Of a stretch of DNA of 24,616 nt, positions 7,481 to 15,362 are shown piece by piece. A model generated the notes under the pieces. That model did no database searches. It was not told where the DNA came from and saw only the letters and a list, made by a program, of their open reading frames with translations. The stretch is from the NCBI GenBank assembly GCA_910584785.1, contig CAJUDX010000047.1, forward strand, positions 1-24,616, written 5' to 3'. The DNA comes from an uncultured Lachnospiraceae bacterium. GTDB taxonomy: Bacteria > Bacillota > Clostridia > Lachnospirales > Lachnospiraceae. Each line of letters opens with the position of its first letter. The first letter of the stretch is position 1. A program made the position numbers and the translations under genes.

Positions 7481-10400
7481 TTATTCTTCCTCATCCGAAT
7501 CATCATATCCATCGTCATCCAAATCATCCAGATATGAATCGGGTTCATCCTCATAATCATCCTCGTCCTCAACTGCCACCAGCTCGTCATTTTTAAACTC
7601 CTGCTTTTGATAGCCATAATCAGCAAAGGACTCTTCATCCTGATATTGGCGGTCACCCTCGATAATTGAGCGGAGATCGGTTTCTCCATAGTCAATATTT
7701 TCGCTGAGTTCCACCTCGGTATTATCATCCCGCAACACTTTAACATCCAGACCAAGGGACTGTAATTCCTTTAACAATACCTTAAAGGACTCAGGGATTC
7801 CCGGCTCAGGGATATTTTCACCCTTAATAATCGCCTCGTAAGTCTTAACACGCCCCACAACGTCGTCGGACTTCACTGTTAAGATCTCCTGCAGCGTATA
7901 GGATGCACCATAAGCCTCCAGCGCCCAAACTTCCATCTCACCAAAACGCTGTCCGCCAAACTGCGCCTTTCCGCCCAGTGGCTGCTGGGTAACTAAGGAG
8001 TATGGGCCAGTCGAACGCGCATGGATCTTGTCGTCAACCAGATGGTGAAGCTTAAGATAATGCATGTGTCCAATGGTTACCGGACTGTCAAAATATTCTC
8101 CCGTCCGACCATCGCGCAGACGAACCTTTCCATCCCGGCTTAAAGGAACCCCTTTCCAGACTGCGCGGTGTTCCAGATGGCTGCCTAAATACTCCAAAAC
8201 CTCCGGCTTCAGCGTATCCTTATATTTTTCCCGGAAATCTTCCCATTCGGAGTTGACATAATCGTTTGCCACATCCAGGGTATCCATAATATCCATCTCA
8301 TTTGCCCCGTCAAATACCGGTGTGGAGATATTAAATCCCAGCGCCCTTGCCGCAAGGCTTAAATGAATTTCCAATACCTGTCCGATATTCATACGGGAAG
8401 GCACGCCAAGAGGATTCAGCACGATATCCAGCGGACGTCCGTTGGGAAGGAAAGGCATATCCTCCACTGGAAGCACACGGGAAACCACACCCTTATTTCC
8501 ATGACGTCCAGCCATCTTATCACCCACCGAAATCTTTCTCTTCTGGGCAATGTAAATGCGGACAGTCTGATTTACTCCTGGGCTTAACTCATCGCCATTT
8601 TCACGGGTAAACACCTTGGCATCAACAATAATTCCATACGCGCCATGCGGAACCTTCAGCGAAGTATCGCGAACCTCTCTGGCCTTCTCGCCAAAGATCG
8701 CCCGAAGCAGACGTTCTTCCGCGGTCAGCTCGGTTTCCCCCTTGGGCGTAACCTTGCCTACCAGAATATCTCCTGCCCGAACCTCCGCACCGATACGGAT
8801 AATTCCCCGCTCATCCAGATCCTTTAAGGCATCCTCGCCCACACCGGGGACATCGCGGGTAATCTCTTCCGGCCCAAGCTTGGTATCCCGCGCCTCTGCC
8901 TCATATTCTTCGATATGCACGGAGGTATACACATCCTCCTGCACCAGACGCTCACTTAATAAAACCGCATCCTCGTAATTATAACCCTCCCAGGTCATAA
9001 AGCCAATCAGCGGGTTCTTGCCCAGAGCAATCTCACCCTTATCCGTGGACGGCCCGTCAGCAATCACCTCTCCGGCCTCCACCTGCATCCCCTTAAACAC
9101 AATCGGTTTCTGGTTATAGCAGTTTGACTGGTTGCTGCGCTTAAACTTGGTTAAACGGTAAACATCCTTCTGGTTGTCTTTACTTCTGCGGATAATAATT
9201 TCGTTCGACGCCGCGCGCTCAACCACGCCGGCATTCCTTGCCACCACGCACACGCCGGAGTCTACCGCCGCCTTTCCTTCAATTCCCGTACCCACCACTG
9301 GGGCCTCCGTGCGAAGCAGGGGAACAGCCTGACGCTGCATGTTCGAACCCATCAGGGCACGGTTTGCATCGTCATTTTGCAGGAAGGGAATCATAGAAGT
9401 AGCCACCGAGAACACCATCTTCGGGGATACATCCATCAAATCAATATTTTTCTTCTGAAATTCGGAAGTCTCCTCGCGGAAACGACCAGAAACGTTATTA
9501 TGAACAAAGTGACCATCCTCGTCCAACGGCTCATTTGCCTGCGCCACGACGAAATTATCCTCTTCGTCTGCAGTTAAATAAACCACTTCATCCGTTACCA
9601 CAGGATTTGCCGGATCACTCTTATCTACTATCCGGTAAGGCGCCTCGACAAAGCCATACTGATTTACCCTGGCATAGCAGGCCAGGGAGTTAATCAGACC
9701 AATGTTCGGACCTTCAGGAGTCTCAATCGGACACATCCTCCCATAATGGGTGTAATGCACGTCACGAACCTCAAATCCTGCCCTCTCTCTGGACAAACCG
9801 CCAGGCCCCAGTGCGGACAAACGCCGCTTATGGGTAAGTTCGGATAAGGGGTTATTCTGATCCATAAACTGGGATAACTGGGAACTTCCAAAAAACTCCT
9901 TCACAGCTGCCGTGACCGGCTTAATATTTATCAGTGACTGCGGGGTAAGCGACTCCACATCCTGCGTCGTCATTCTCTCGCGCACCACTCTCTCCATACG
10001 GGAAAGGCCAATCCGGTACTGGTTCTGCAAAAGTTCACCCACTGCACGGATTCTTCGGTTTCCCAAATGATCAATATCATCGGACGTACCCACTTCTTCC
10101 TCTAAGTGCATATTATAATTAATAGAAGCAAGAATATCTTCCCTCGTAATATGCTTGGGAATTAACTCATGAACACTTCGGGAAACTGCGTCTTTAAGCG
10201 CCTCTTCATCCTGCCCGTATTCCTCCAGAAGTTTTTCCAGCTCAGGATAAAACACCAGCTCGGTTATTCCAGCATCCTTCGGTTCAAACGAAACATATGC
10301 ACTTAAATCAACCATCAAATTCGAAAGCACCTTCTGCTTCCTGGTCGGGCCTTCAATCCATACAAAAGGAACCGCTGAGTTTTGAATCTTATCCGCTAAA

Positions 10401-11353
10401 TCCTTATCCACCACCGTACCGGCTTCTGCCACGATTTCACCAGTGCTGGTATTGATGACATCCTCTGCTAAAGTATGTCCTTTAATTCGATTTCTAAAAT
10501 GAAGCTTTTTATTAAATTTATATCTTCCAACTTTTGCCAAATCATATCTTCGGGGGTCAAAAAACATCAAATCCAACAAATTCTTAGCACTATCCACACT
10601 TAACGGCTCACCTGGACGAATTTTCCGGTACAGCTCCAAAAGACCATCCTCATAGGTTTCCGACGGATCTTTCCCAAAGCTCGCCAGAATCTTCGGTTCC
10701 TCGCCAAACAGTTCCAAAATCTCCGCATTCGTGCCGAAGCCCAGTGCGCGAACCAGGACAGTTACTGGTACCTTTCTTGTCCGGTCTACACGGACATAAA
10801 AAATATCGTTCGAATCTGTCTCATACTCCAGCCATGCACCACGGTTGGGAATTACCGTACAGGAATATAATTCCTTTCCTACCTTATCATGGGTAATGCC
10901 ATAGTAAATACCGGGGGAACGAACCAGCTGGCTTACGATAACACGCTCTGCGCCATTAATAACGAAAGACCCCGTATCCGTCATCAGCGGAAGATCTCCC
11001 ATGAAAATCTTGTGTTCATTAAGCTCATTCGGTTTATCTTTATTACAAAGACGTACTTTCACCTGCAAAGGCGCTGCATAGGTAGCATCCCTTTCCTTGC
11101 ATTCTTCAATGCTGTACTTAATATCATCCTTGCACAGCTTAAAGTCCACAAATTCCAAACTTAAATGTCCGGCAAAGTCTGCAATGGGAGAGATGTCTTC
11201 AAAAACCTCTTTCAGGCCCTCTTCTAAGAACCACTGATAAGAGTTTTTTTGAATCTCGATCAGGTTTGGCATCTCAAGAACTTCCTTCTGCCTTGAGAAG
11301 CTCATTCTCATGCTCTTACCGGCCTTCACCGGACGCATTCTGCTTTTCTCCAT
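7481..11353 (-). CDS. rpoB: DNA-directed RNA polymerase subunit beta
   Basis: This is the other catalytic core RNA polymerase subunit, 1290 residues from the ATG at 11353 (MEKSRMRPVKAGKSMRMSF). The open frame extends to 11422, but 11353 has AGGGGTG 9 nt upstream and gives the N-terminus usual in this group. The rifampicin pocket is wild-type: D498, H508 and S513 correspond to E. coli D516, H526 and S531, so the enzyme should be rifampicin-sensitive. The ETPEGPNIGLINS motif and the conserved C-terminal GGKAQFGGQRFGEMEVWA follow. The last ~35 residues are rich in Asp and Glu. It leads the rpoB-rpoC transcript from the promoter at 11539-11567, with a leader of about 180 nt. rplL is not next to it. 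Confidence 0.98.
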   Translation of the reverse strand: MEKSRMRPVKAGKSMRMSFSRQKEVLEMPNLIEIQKNSYQWFLEEGLKEVFEDISPIADFAGHLSLEFVDFKLCKDDIKYSIEECKERDATYAAPLQVKVRLCNKDKPNELNEHKIFMGDLPLMTDTGSFVINGAERVIVSQLVRSPGIYYGITHDKVGKELYSCTVIPNRGAWLEYETDSNDIFYVRVDRTRKVPVTVLVRALGFGTNAEILELFGEEPKILASFGKDPSETYEDGLLELYRKIRPGEPLSVDSAKNLLDLMFFDPRRYDLAKVGRYKFNKKLHFRNRIKGHTLAEDVINTSTGEIVAEAGTVVDKDLADKIQNSAVPFVWIEGPTRKQKVLSNLMVDLSAYVSFEPKDAGITELVFYPELEKLLEEYGQDEEALKDAVSRSVHELIPKHITREDILASINYNMHLEEEVGTSDDIDHLGNRRIRAVGELLQNQYRIGLSRMERVVRERMTTQDVESLTPQSLINIKPVTAAVKEFFGSSQLSQFMDQNNPLSELTHKRRLSALGPGGLSRERAGFEVRDVHYTHYGRMCPIETPEGPNIGLINSLACYARVNQYGFVEAPYRIVDKSDPANPVVTDEVVYLTADEEDNFVVAQANEPLDEDGHFVHNNVSGRFREETSEFQKKNIDLMDVSPKMVFSVATSMIPFLQNDDANRALMGSNMQRQAVPLLRTEAPVVGTGIEGKAAVDSGVCVVARNAGVVERAASNEIIIRRSKDNQKDVYRLTKFKRSNQSNCYNQKPIVFKGMQVEAGEVIADGPSTDKGEIALGKNPLIGFMTWEGYNYEDAVLLSERLVQEDVYTSVHIEEYEAEARDTKLGPEEITRDVPGVGEDALKDLDERGIIRIGAEVRAGDILVGKVTPKGETELTAEERLLRAIFGEKAREVRDTSLKVPHGAYGIIVDAKVFTRENGDELSPGVNQTVRIYIAQKRKISVGDKMAGRHGNKGVVSRVLPVEDMPFLPNGRPLDIVLNPLGVPSRMNIGQVLEIHLSLAARALGFNISTPVFDGANEMDIMDTLDVANDYVNSEWEDFREKYKDTLKPEVLEYLGSHLEHRAVWKGVPLSRDGKVRLRDGRTGEYFDSPVTIGHMHYLKLHHLVDDKIHARSTGPYSLVTQQPLGGKAQFGGQRFGEMEVWALEAYGASYTLQEILTVKSDDVVGRVKTYEAIIKGENIPEPGIPESFKVLLKELQSLGLDVKVLRDDNTEVELSENIDYGETDLRSIIEGDRQYQDEESFADYGYQKQEFKNDELVAVEDEDDYEDEPDSYLDDLDDDGYDDSDEEE

Positions 11354-11497
11354 ATGACGTTTCACCCCTGTTTTCATGATTATTCCAACCCGCTCACGGT
11401 AGATAGGAGCGAGGCAATTCATCCTCCGCCTAAACAGAAGGGGAATCCTTGCTATTCCTGTTAACTATGACGATAACTTCCTTTTCAGGCAAAATAA

Positions 11498-11511
11498 GCC
11501 TACGTATAGGC
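11498..11511 (-). promoter_or_regulatory. Small hairpin in the rpoB leader
   Basis: GCCTA and TAGGC are perfect 5-bp arms around a 4-nt loop within the roughly 180-nt untranslated leader of rpoB. It is too short and lacks a T-run to be a terminator by itself. It may shape the leader RNA; no known riboswitch was recognised. Confidence 0.4.
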
Positions 11512-11538
11512 CCACGCCGCCATAATAGTGCACATTCC

Positions 11539-11567
11539 ATCTTAACACAAGGCTGTCAAGGTGTCAA
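11539..11567 (-). promoter_or_regulatory. rpoBC promoter
   Basis: On the - strand a consensus TTGACA -35 (11562-11567), a 17-nt spacer and an extended -10 TGTTAAGAT (hexamer 11539-11544) make a strong promoter. A second TTGACA follows at 11554-11559 but is wrongly spaced for this -10. The start point would be near 11532. Confidence 0.85.
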
Positions 11568-11581
11568 GCATTTTTTGCTTG
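11565..11581. promoter_or_regulatory. Palindrome between two divergent -35 boxes
   Basis: CAAGCA (11565-11570) and TGCTTG (11576-11581) are perfect inverted arms with a T5 centre. They overlap the -35 hexamer of rpoB on one side and the -35 of the + strand gene on the other, so a bound protein would cover both promoters. Confidence 0.4.
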
Positions 11582-11607
11582 CCTTTTTTTCAATAAAATG
11601 GTATACT
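11579..11607 (+). promoter_or_regulatory. Promoter of the small membrane protein gene
   Basis: TTGCCT (11579-11584), a 17-nt spacer and an extended -10 TGGTATACT (hexamer 11602-11607) form a good sigma-A promoter pointing to the gene at 11681, leaving a leader of about 65 nt. Confidence 0.75.
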
Positions 11608-11680
11608 AGTTTAGATATTGGGCAGGCGGGATTTTGACGATTTATCGCCTGTTACACGTAAGATTGGAGGGTTCCCCAAG

Positions 11681-12181
11681 ATGAGTACATTTTTGAAAGT
11701 TCTCTTTGTGATTCTGGTAATTCTAATCATCATCCTGGCTGTGCTTTACTATTTCGGACGCAAGCTGGAACGGCGGCAGGCAGAACAGCAGTCGATGCTA
11801 AAGGCAGCCGAACAAGTGGTGTCGATGTTGATTATTGACAAAAAGAAGTTAAAAATCAAGGAATCAGGGCTGCCAAAGATGGTCATTGACCAAACACCGA
11901 AGTATATGAAATGGGCAAAGGTTCCTATTGTTAAAGCAAAGGTTGGTCCTAAGATTATGACGCTGATTGCAGACGATAAGGTTTTTGCAACACTGCCGGT
12001 TAAGGCTGAGGTTAAGGCAGTAGTCAGCGGAATTTATATCACGCAGATTAAAAGCGTCCGGGGCGGAAAAATTGAAGCTGCTCCTGCAAAAAAGAAAGGG
12101 CTTCTGGGACGCTTTAAGAAAGACAAGGGGGATACCGCGAAGAAGGAATCCGGGAAAAAAGAAGGAACAAAAAAAGGATAA
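11681..12181 (+). CDS. Conserved hypothetical single-pass membrane protein with Lys-rich tail
   Basis: I do not recognise a named family. The protein is 166 residues from ATG 11681, which has GGAGG (11666-11670) 10 nt upstream; an upstream in-frame start at 11618 lies at the promoter and has no ribosome binding site. Residues about 5-26 (FLKVLFVILVILIIILAVLY) form one membrane helix, followed by a charged stretch (GRKLERRQAEQQ) and a mixed alpha/beta middle part of about 90 residues. The last ~35 residues are mostly Lys, Gly and Glu. The likely layout is an N-terminal anchor with a cytoplasmic or wall-facing basic tail; orientation is not certain. It is divergent from rpoB, shares its promoter region, and has its own terminator, so it is a one-gene unit. 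Confidence 0.85.
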   Translation: MSTFLKVLFVILVILIIILAVLYYFGRKLERRQAEQQSMLKAAEQVVSMLIIDKKKLKIKESGLPKMVIDQTPKYMKWAKVPIVKAKVGPKIMTLIADDKVFATLPVKAEVKAVVSGIYITQIKSVRGGKIEAAPAKKKGLLGRFKKDKGDTAKKESGKKEGTKKG

Positions 12182-12203
12182 TACAGTAAAATATGGAGAA
12201 TAG

Positions 12204-12229
12204 AGGCTGCCGAAAAAGGCAGCCTTTTT
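12204..12229 (+). terminator. Rho-independent terminator
   Basis: A perfect 8-bp stem AGGCTGCC/GGCAGCCT (12204-12211, 12218-12225) with a GAAAAA loop is followed by a T5 run. It ends the small membrane protein transcript. There is no T-run on the other strand, so it should not stop pyrC. Confidence 0.9.
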
Positions 12230-12238
12230 CAATAAAAC

Positions 12239-12288
12239 TTCATCCATTATAACACTGCTTCATCCATCGTAATATTTCATCCATTATC
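12239..12288. repeat. Three short direct repeats downstream of pyrC
   Basis: TTCATCCAT occurs at 12239, 12259 and 12277, two copies extending to TTCATCCATTAT. On the - strand each copy reads ATGGATGAA. Spacing is about 18-20 bp. The copies are too short for a CRISPR array and have no visible role. Confidence 0.6.
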
Positions 12289-12291
12289 AGC

Positions 12292-13602
12292 TTATTCAAA
12301 TTCCTTGTCCTGATAAACCACCCTGCCCTCACAAATCGTCATTTTTACCTTTCCCTCAAATACTTCCCCCAAAAACGGGCTATTGCTCGCCTTAGAAACA
12401 AAGCTATCTGCCTTCCATTCCTCGTGCGCATTAAAGAGTACCAGGTCCGCCGGCGCCCCTGCCTCAATGCATCCTCCCTCCAGATGATAAAGCTGCGCCG
12501 GATTCCAGCTCATCTTCTGCATTAACTCCACCATAGTCAAATGTCCCGGCTTTACCAGTTCACGAAGCCCCAGGGCCAGAGAAGTCTCCAACCCAATTAT
12601 CCCGCTGGGCGCTTCCGTCAATGGCTGTTCTTTCTCTTCGCGGCTGTGCGGCGCATGATCCGTGGCAATCACATCAATCGTCCCATCCCTGAGCCCCTCA
12701 ATCAGCGCCTTCCTGTCCTCTTCCGTTCTAAGCGGCGGATTCATCTTCGCCAGACTGCCATGCTTTAGCACCGCTTCCTGGGTCAATGTAAAATGATGCG
12801 GCGTCACCTCCGCCCATACCTTCGCCCCCAAATCCTTTGCCATCCGCACCGCTGCCACGGCATTTTTTGAACTGATATGCTGAATTTCCACTGTCGCTCC
12901 GACCGCAAGAGCAATCATACAGTCCCTGGCAACCATACAGTCCTCAGCCAGCGCAGGCGAACCGTAAATCCCCAGCTCCTGTGACACCTTTCCATGATTT
13001 ATCCCATTTTGCATAATCAGTGCCGGATTCTCTTCATGCAGGCTAATGGGAAGCCCCAGCCGTGCCGCCTCCTCCATAGCCCTCTTCACCAGACACTCTT
13101 CAGTCAGCGGAATCCCATCATCGGTAAAACCCACAGCCCCCGCCGCCTTTAAGCCTTCCATATCCGTCAGCTCCTGACCGCCAAAATTGACCGACACCGC
13201 ACCACAAGCCAGTACATGAATCCCCGTCTGCCTGCCTTTTTCCAAAACCTCAGCCAGGGTTTCCCGGTTATCTATCTTTGGCTTTGTGTTTGCCATGCAG
13301 ACAACTGTGGTAAATCCTCCCTTTGCTGCTGCTCTGGCCCCCGTGATTATATCTTCCTTATACGTAAACCCTGGGTCCCGGAAATGCACATGGACATCCA
13401 CCAGTCCAGGCGCCACCACAAGTCCCGAAGCATCTATCACCTGATCATACCTTTCTTTGTCCGGTGCCGACGCATTTTCACCAGATTGACTGCCGGATTT
13501 TACAAGCACCTTCCTGATACGTTTTCCATCCAGCACAATATCTGCCGTTTCATCCATCCCGGACTTCGGGTCCACGACTCTGCCGTTTTGAATTAAAATC
13601 AT
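12292..13602 (-). CDS. pyrC: Dihydroorotase
   Basis: The enzyme cyclises carbamoyl aspartate to dihydroorotate, the third step of pyrimidine synthesis, in the cytosol. At 436 residues it fits the class I, Bacillus-type dihydroorotase. The metal-binding motif is H71-x-H73-x-R75 (DVHVHFRDPG); further motifs are SLHEENPAL, EIQHISS and the catalytic ATDHAPHS. A hydrophilic insert at residues about 35-53, rich in Ser, Gly and charged residues, makes the N-terminal beta domain slightly longer than usual. AAGGTGG lies 8 nt before the ATG. It is the last gene of a probable three-gene operon, 17 nt after the HAD gene stop. The other pyr genes are not in the window, and no PyrR-type attenuator was recognised. 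Confidence 0.96.
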   Translation of the reverse strand: MILIQNGRVVDPKSGMDETADIVLDGKRIRKVLVKSGSQSGENASAPDKERYDQVIDASGLVVAPGLVDVHVHFRDPGFTYKEDIITGARAAAKGGFTTVVCMANTKPKIDNRETLAEVLEKGRQTGIHVLACGAVSVNFGGQELTDMEGLKAAGAVGFTDDGIPLTEECLVKRAMEEAARLGLPISLHEENPALIMQNGINHGKVSQELGIYGSPALAEDCMVARDCMIALAVGATVEIQHISSKNAVAAVRMAKDLGAKVWAEVTPHHFTLTQEAVLKHGSLAKMNPPLRTEEDRKALIEGLRDGTIDVIATDHAPHSREEKEQPLTEAPSGIIGLETSLALGLRELVKPGHLTMVELMQKMSWNPAQLYHLEGGCIEAGAPADLVLFNAHEEWKADSFVSKASNSPFLGEVFEGKVKMTICEGRVVYQDKEFE

Positions 13603-13619
13603 TGTTCATCCCACCTTCC

Positions 13620-14288
13620 TTAGTTTTCTCGGCCCGCGAATAATAATGTCGGCAAATACGCTAAAATTCCCTCAATTCCCTCTACCTCATAATCCGCCAG
13701 GCTACGGTCAAACCCAAATCTGTCATCAATTAAAGCGGCTACGACTATTCCAGCATCATGTGCCGCCCGAATCCCCACCGTAGAATCTTCCAGCACAAAG
13801 CATTCCTCTTCCTTCACGCCCAGATGACTTGCTGTGTAATGATAAATCTCCGGATCGGGCTTGCTCTTTCTGAACTGATCTCCTGTAACTACTAATTCAA
13901 AATAATCCAGGATATGGTTCTGAAACAACACATGGAGCACCAGCTGCCGATGGGTGGAAGAGGCCACAGCCAGCCGATATCCCCTTTGTTTTAACTCCTC
14001 TAACACACGTTTTGCCTCACTGCGAAAAATCGTCGTATAATCCAAGCCTTCGCTGACATCTATCCACCCGCGATAATCCTGCCGAAGCTGGCGCCAGTCC
14101 TGACCATTGGCAATTGCCCTCTCCATAATCTCCCAGCTGTCCTGTGAGGTCCGCCCTACAATCTTCACAATATCGGCTTCCTCCACAGCCGGATTTTTAT
14201 ACTGAGCAAATTCCAGCATCGCTTTCAGATACACACCTTCACTGTCAATCAACACACCATCCATGTCAAAAATAACTGTATTTATCAT
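13620..14288 (-). CDS. HAD-superfamily phosphatase / beta-phosphoglucomutase-like hydrolase
   Basis: This is a 222-residue HAD hydrolase with a small alpha-helical cap (residues about 18-80), as in beta-phosphoglucomutase and phosphoglycolate phosphatase relatives. Motif I is D8-M-D10-G (nucleophile and acid/base), motif II is S110-S111, motif III is K143 in KSKPDPEIY, and motif IV is E167-D168-S. All catalytic residues are present. The open frame runs on to 14510, but the upstream part overlaps the zinc-ribbon gene and has no family similarity; ATG 14288 has GGAGG 5 nt upstream. Its substrate cannot be told from sequence: a sugar phosphate, a nucleotide or a metabolite-repair substrate are all possible. 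Its position before pyrC does not prove a role in pyrimidine metabolism. Confidence 0.9.
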   Translation of the reverse strand: MINTVIFDMDGVLIDSEGVYLKAMLEFAQYKNPAVEEADIVKIVGRTSQDSWEIMERAIANGQDWRQLRQDYRGWIDVSEGLDYTTIFRSEAKRVLEELKQRGYRLAVASSTHRQLVLHVLFQNHILDYFELVVTGDQFRKSKPDPEIYHYTASHLGVKEEECFVLEDSTVGIRAAHDAGIVVAALIDDRFGFDRSLADYEVEGIEGILAYLPTLLFAGREN

Positions 14289-14391
14289 CGCTTCCTCCAT
14301 CCTGCAATATCCCTGTAAAAACTTCTTTTTCCGTGTTCTTCCCCAAACAATACCGCCAGCTGCCATACCCCAGCCAGCCTTCAGGCACGTT

Positions 14392-14811
14392 CTACCGCAG
14401 CCTCTGCCCGCATTTTGGACAATAATTGGAATCCCCTGAAGCCTCATACTTACAGATAGGGCACCGCAGAGTTTTAGAAGGATCGGCATCTTCGTCCGTC
14501 TGCCTGCCATACATTCCCGGCCTTACTTTTCCATTTTCCAGCAATCGTAGGTCCTCCGGCCCAATCACCACCTGTTCGCCGCGCGCAATTGCCTTCCCCT
14601 TGTCTGTACATAATTCATATACCGCATCACAGCAATCCATCTTCACTAAAAACCGTTTATTCCACTTAAATAACGGAATAAAAAAGAAACTAAAATAATA
14701 ATACGTCATTAAAACCTGACACGGAGCCATCCTTTGACAAAACTTACACACCAGCTGCCCCGTATACACCAGGACTTTTCTCCCCTGGCTGATACCACCA
14801 ATAAAAATCAT
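14392..14811 (-). CDS. Zinc-ribbon domain protein
   Basis: This is a 139-residue protein of unknown function. The N-terminal part has C22-x-x-C25, then a hydrophobic stretch around residues 35-50 (TYYYFSFFFIPLFKW), then C60-C61, a layout seen in small clostridial zinc-ribbon proteins in which the hydrophobic part may touch the membrane. A second classical ribbon lies at the C-terminus with C117, C120, C131 and C134 (CPICKYEASGDSNYCPKCG). GGAGG sits 8 nt before the ATG, and a strong promoter is just upstream (14842-14870). It is the first gene of the probable unit with the HAD gene (103-nt gap) and pyrC. Binding of zinc is likely; the partner is unknown. Confidence 0.85.
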   Translation of the reverse strand: MIFIGGISQGRKVLVYTGQLVCKFCQRMAPCQVLMTYYYFSFFFIPLFKWNKRFLVKMDCCDAVYELCTDKGKAIARGEQVVIGPEDLRLLENGKVRPGMYGRQTDEDADPSKTLRCPICKYEASGDSNYCPKCGQRLR

Positions 14812-14841
14812 CCTGCTATCCTCCGTTTCTTTCTGGATAGC

Positions 14842-14870
14842 ATTATAGCAAAGATCTGCAATTTTCGCAA
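14842..14870 (-). promoter_or_regulatory. Promoter of the zinc-ribbon/HAD/pyrC unit
   Basis: On the - strand TTGCGA (14865-14870), a 17-nt spacer and an extended -10 TGCTATAAT (hexamer 14842-14847) form a strong sigma-A promoter. The transcript would start near 14835, only about 24 nt before the zinc-ribbon start codon. Confidence 0.85.
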
Positions 14871-14901
14871 TTTATCTTTCTTTCACCATTTATCTTTCCC
14901 A

Positions 14902-14938
14902 TCCCCCACTTTCATCTTTACAACTTAGAAGTGGGGGA
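14902..14938. repeat. C5/G5-armed inverted repeat
   Basis: TCCCCCACTT (14902-14911) pairs perfectly with AAGTGGGGGA (14929-14938) around a 17-nt loop, and a nested GAAGT-G5-ACTTC palindrome occupies 14928-14942. Neither strand has a T-run after it, so it is not a normal terminator. The look is similar to terminal hairpins of IS200/IS605-type elements, but no transposase is nearby. Confidence 0.55.
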
Positions 14939-14953
14939 CTTCTTTGATAAGTT

Positions 14954-15000
14954 AAAAACAGCAGAATGGTCACTGTGTTTTCAACCATACTGCTGTTTTT
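14954..15000 (-). terminator. Bidirectional terminator downstream of the DUF378 gene
   Basis: A 17-bp stem with a single mismatch (14954-14970 with 14984-15000) closes a 13-nt loop and has A5 and T5 at its two outer ends. It would end the - strand topB/DUF3783/DUF378 transcripts and also block + strand readthrough. Confidence 0.9.
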
Positions 15001-15029
15001 ATTTCTTCCCTTGTTTTTCTTCCGGCTCC

Positions 15030-15233
15030 TTATTGTGCCATTCTCTCTGTTCTTCCATAAAAAGTCAGGAGATAGAGGCCGCATAAGCCGACAATTGCAT
15101 AAACAATCCTGGAAAACCAGTTGCTTCCAAATAAAAAGGACACCAGATTAAAATTAAAAAATCCAATCAGCCCCCAATTCACCGCACCAATAATCCCAAT
15201 CGTCAGTGCTGTTCCATCTAATGCTTTACTCAT
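15030..15233 (-). CDS. DUF378 family small membrane protein
   Basis: The product is 67 residues with two predicted membrane helices (about residues 8-28 and 42-62). The block IGAVNWGLIGFFNFNLVSF, followed by SRIVYAIVGLCGLYLL, is the pattern of DUF378 proteins, which are widespread small inner-membrane proteins of unknown function. AAGGAGG lies 8 nt before the ATG, so the start is firm. It is followed by a strong terminator. The 129-nt gap before it holds a small inverted repeat (15255-15272) but no clear promoter, so it may be read from topB/DUF3783 or from a weak promoter I could not define. Confidence 0.9.
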   Translation of the reverse strand: MSKALDGTALTIGIIGAVNWGLIGFFNFNLVSFLFGSNWFSRIVYAIVGLCGLYLLTFYGRTERMAQ

Positions 15234-15362
15234 GGAAAAAACCTCCTTTTTCTCTTTCGAGCACGCTTGAAATTTTTCTTTTCTGTGCTTCTTAACCTTA
15301 ACTCAGGCTGCCCTTGGCGTTCTCACCCGCCATACGAAAAGTTTCTCCCATTCGATTGTTTT

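Noticed and set aside
3765..11353. Many open frames antisense to rpoB and rpoC
   Set aside because: They are shadows of the long conserved genes and lack ribosome binding sites and motifs.
11354..11422. N-terminal extension of RpoB by 23 residues
   Set aside because: The usual family N-terminus begins at 11353 with a good ribosome binding site.
12239..12288. Possible CRISPR-like array
   Set aside because: Repeats are only about 9-12 nt with 6-11-nt spacers and no cas genes; far too small.
14289..14510. N-terminal extension of the HAD protein by 74 residues
   Set aside because: It overlaps the zinc-ribbon gene, has no family similarity, and ATG 14288 has its own GGAGG.
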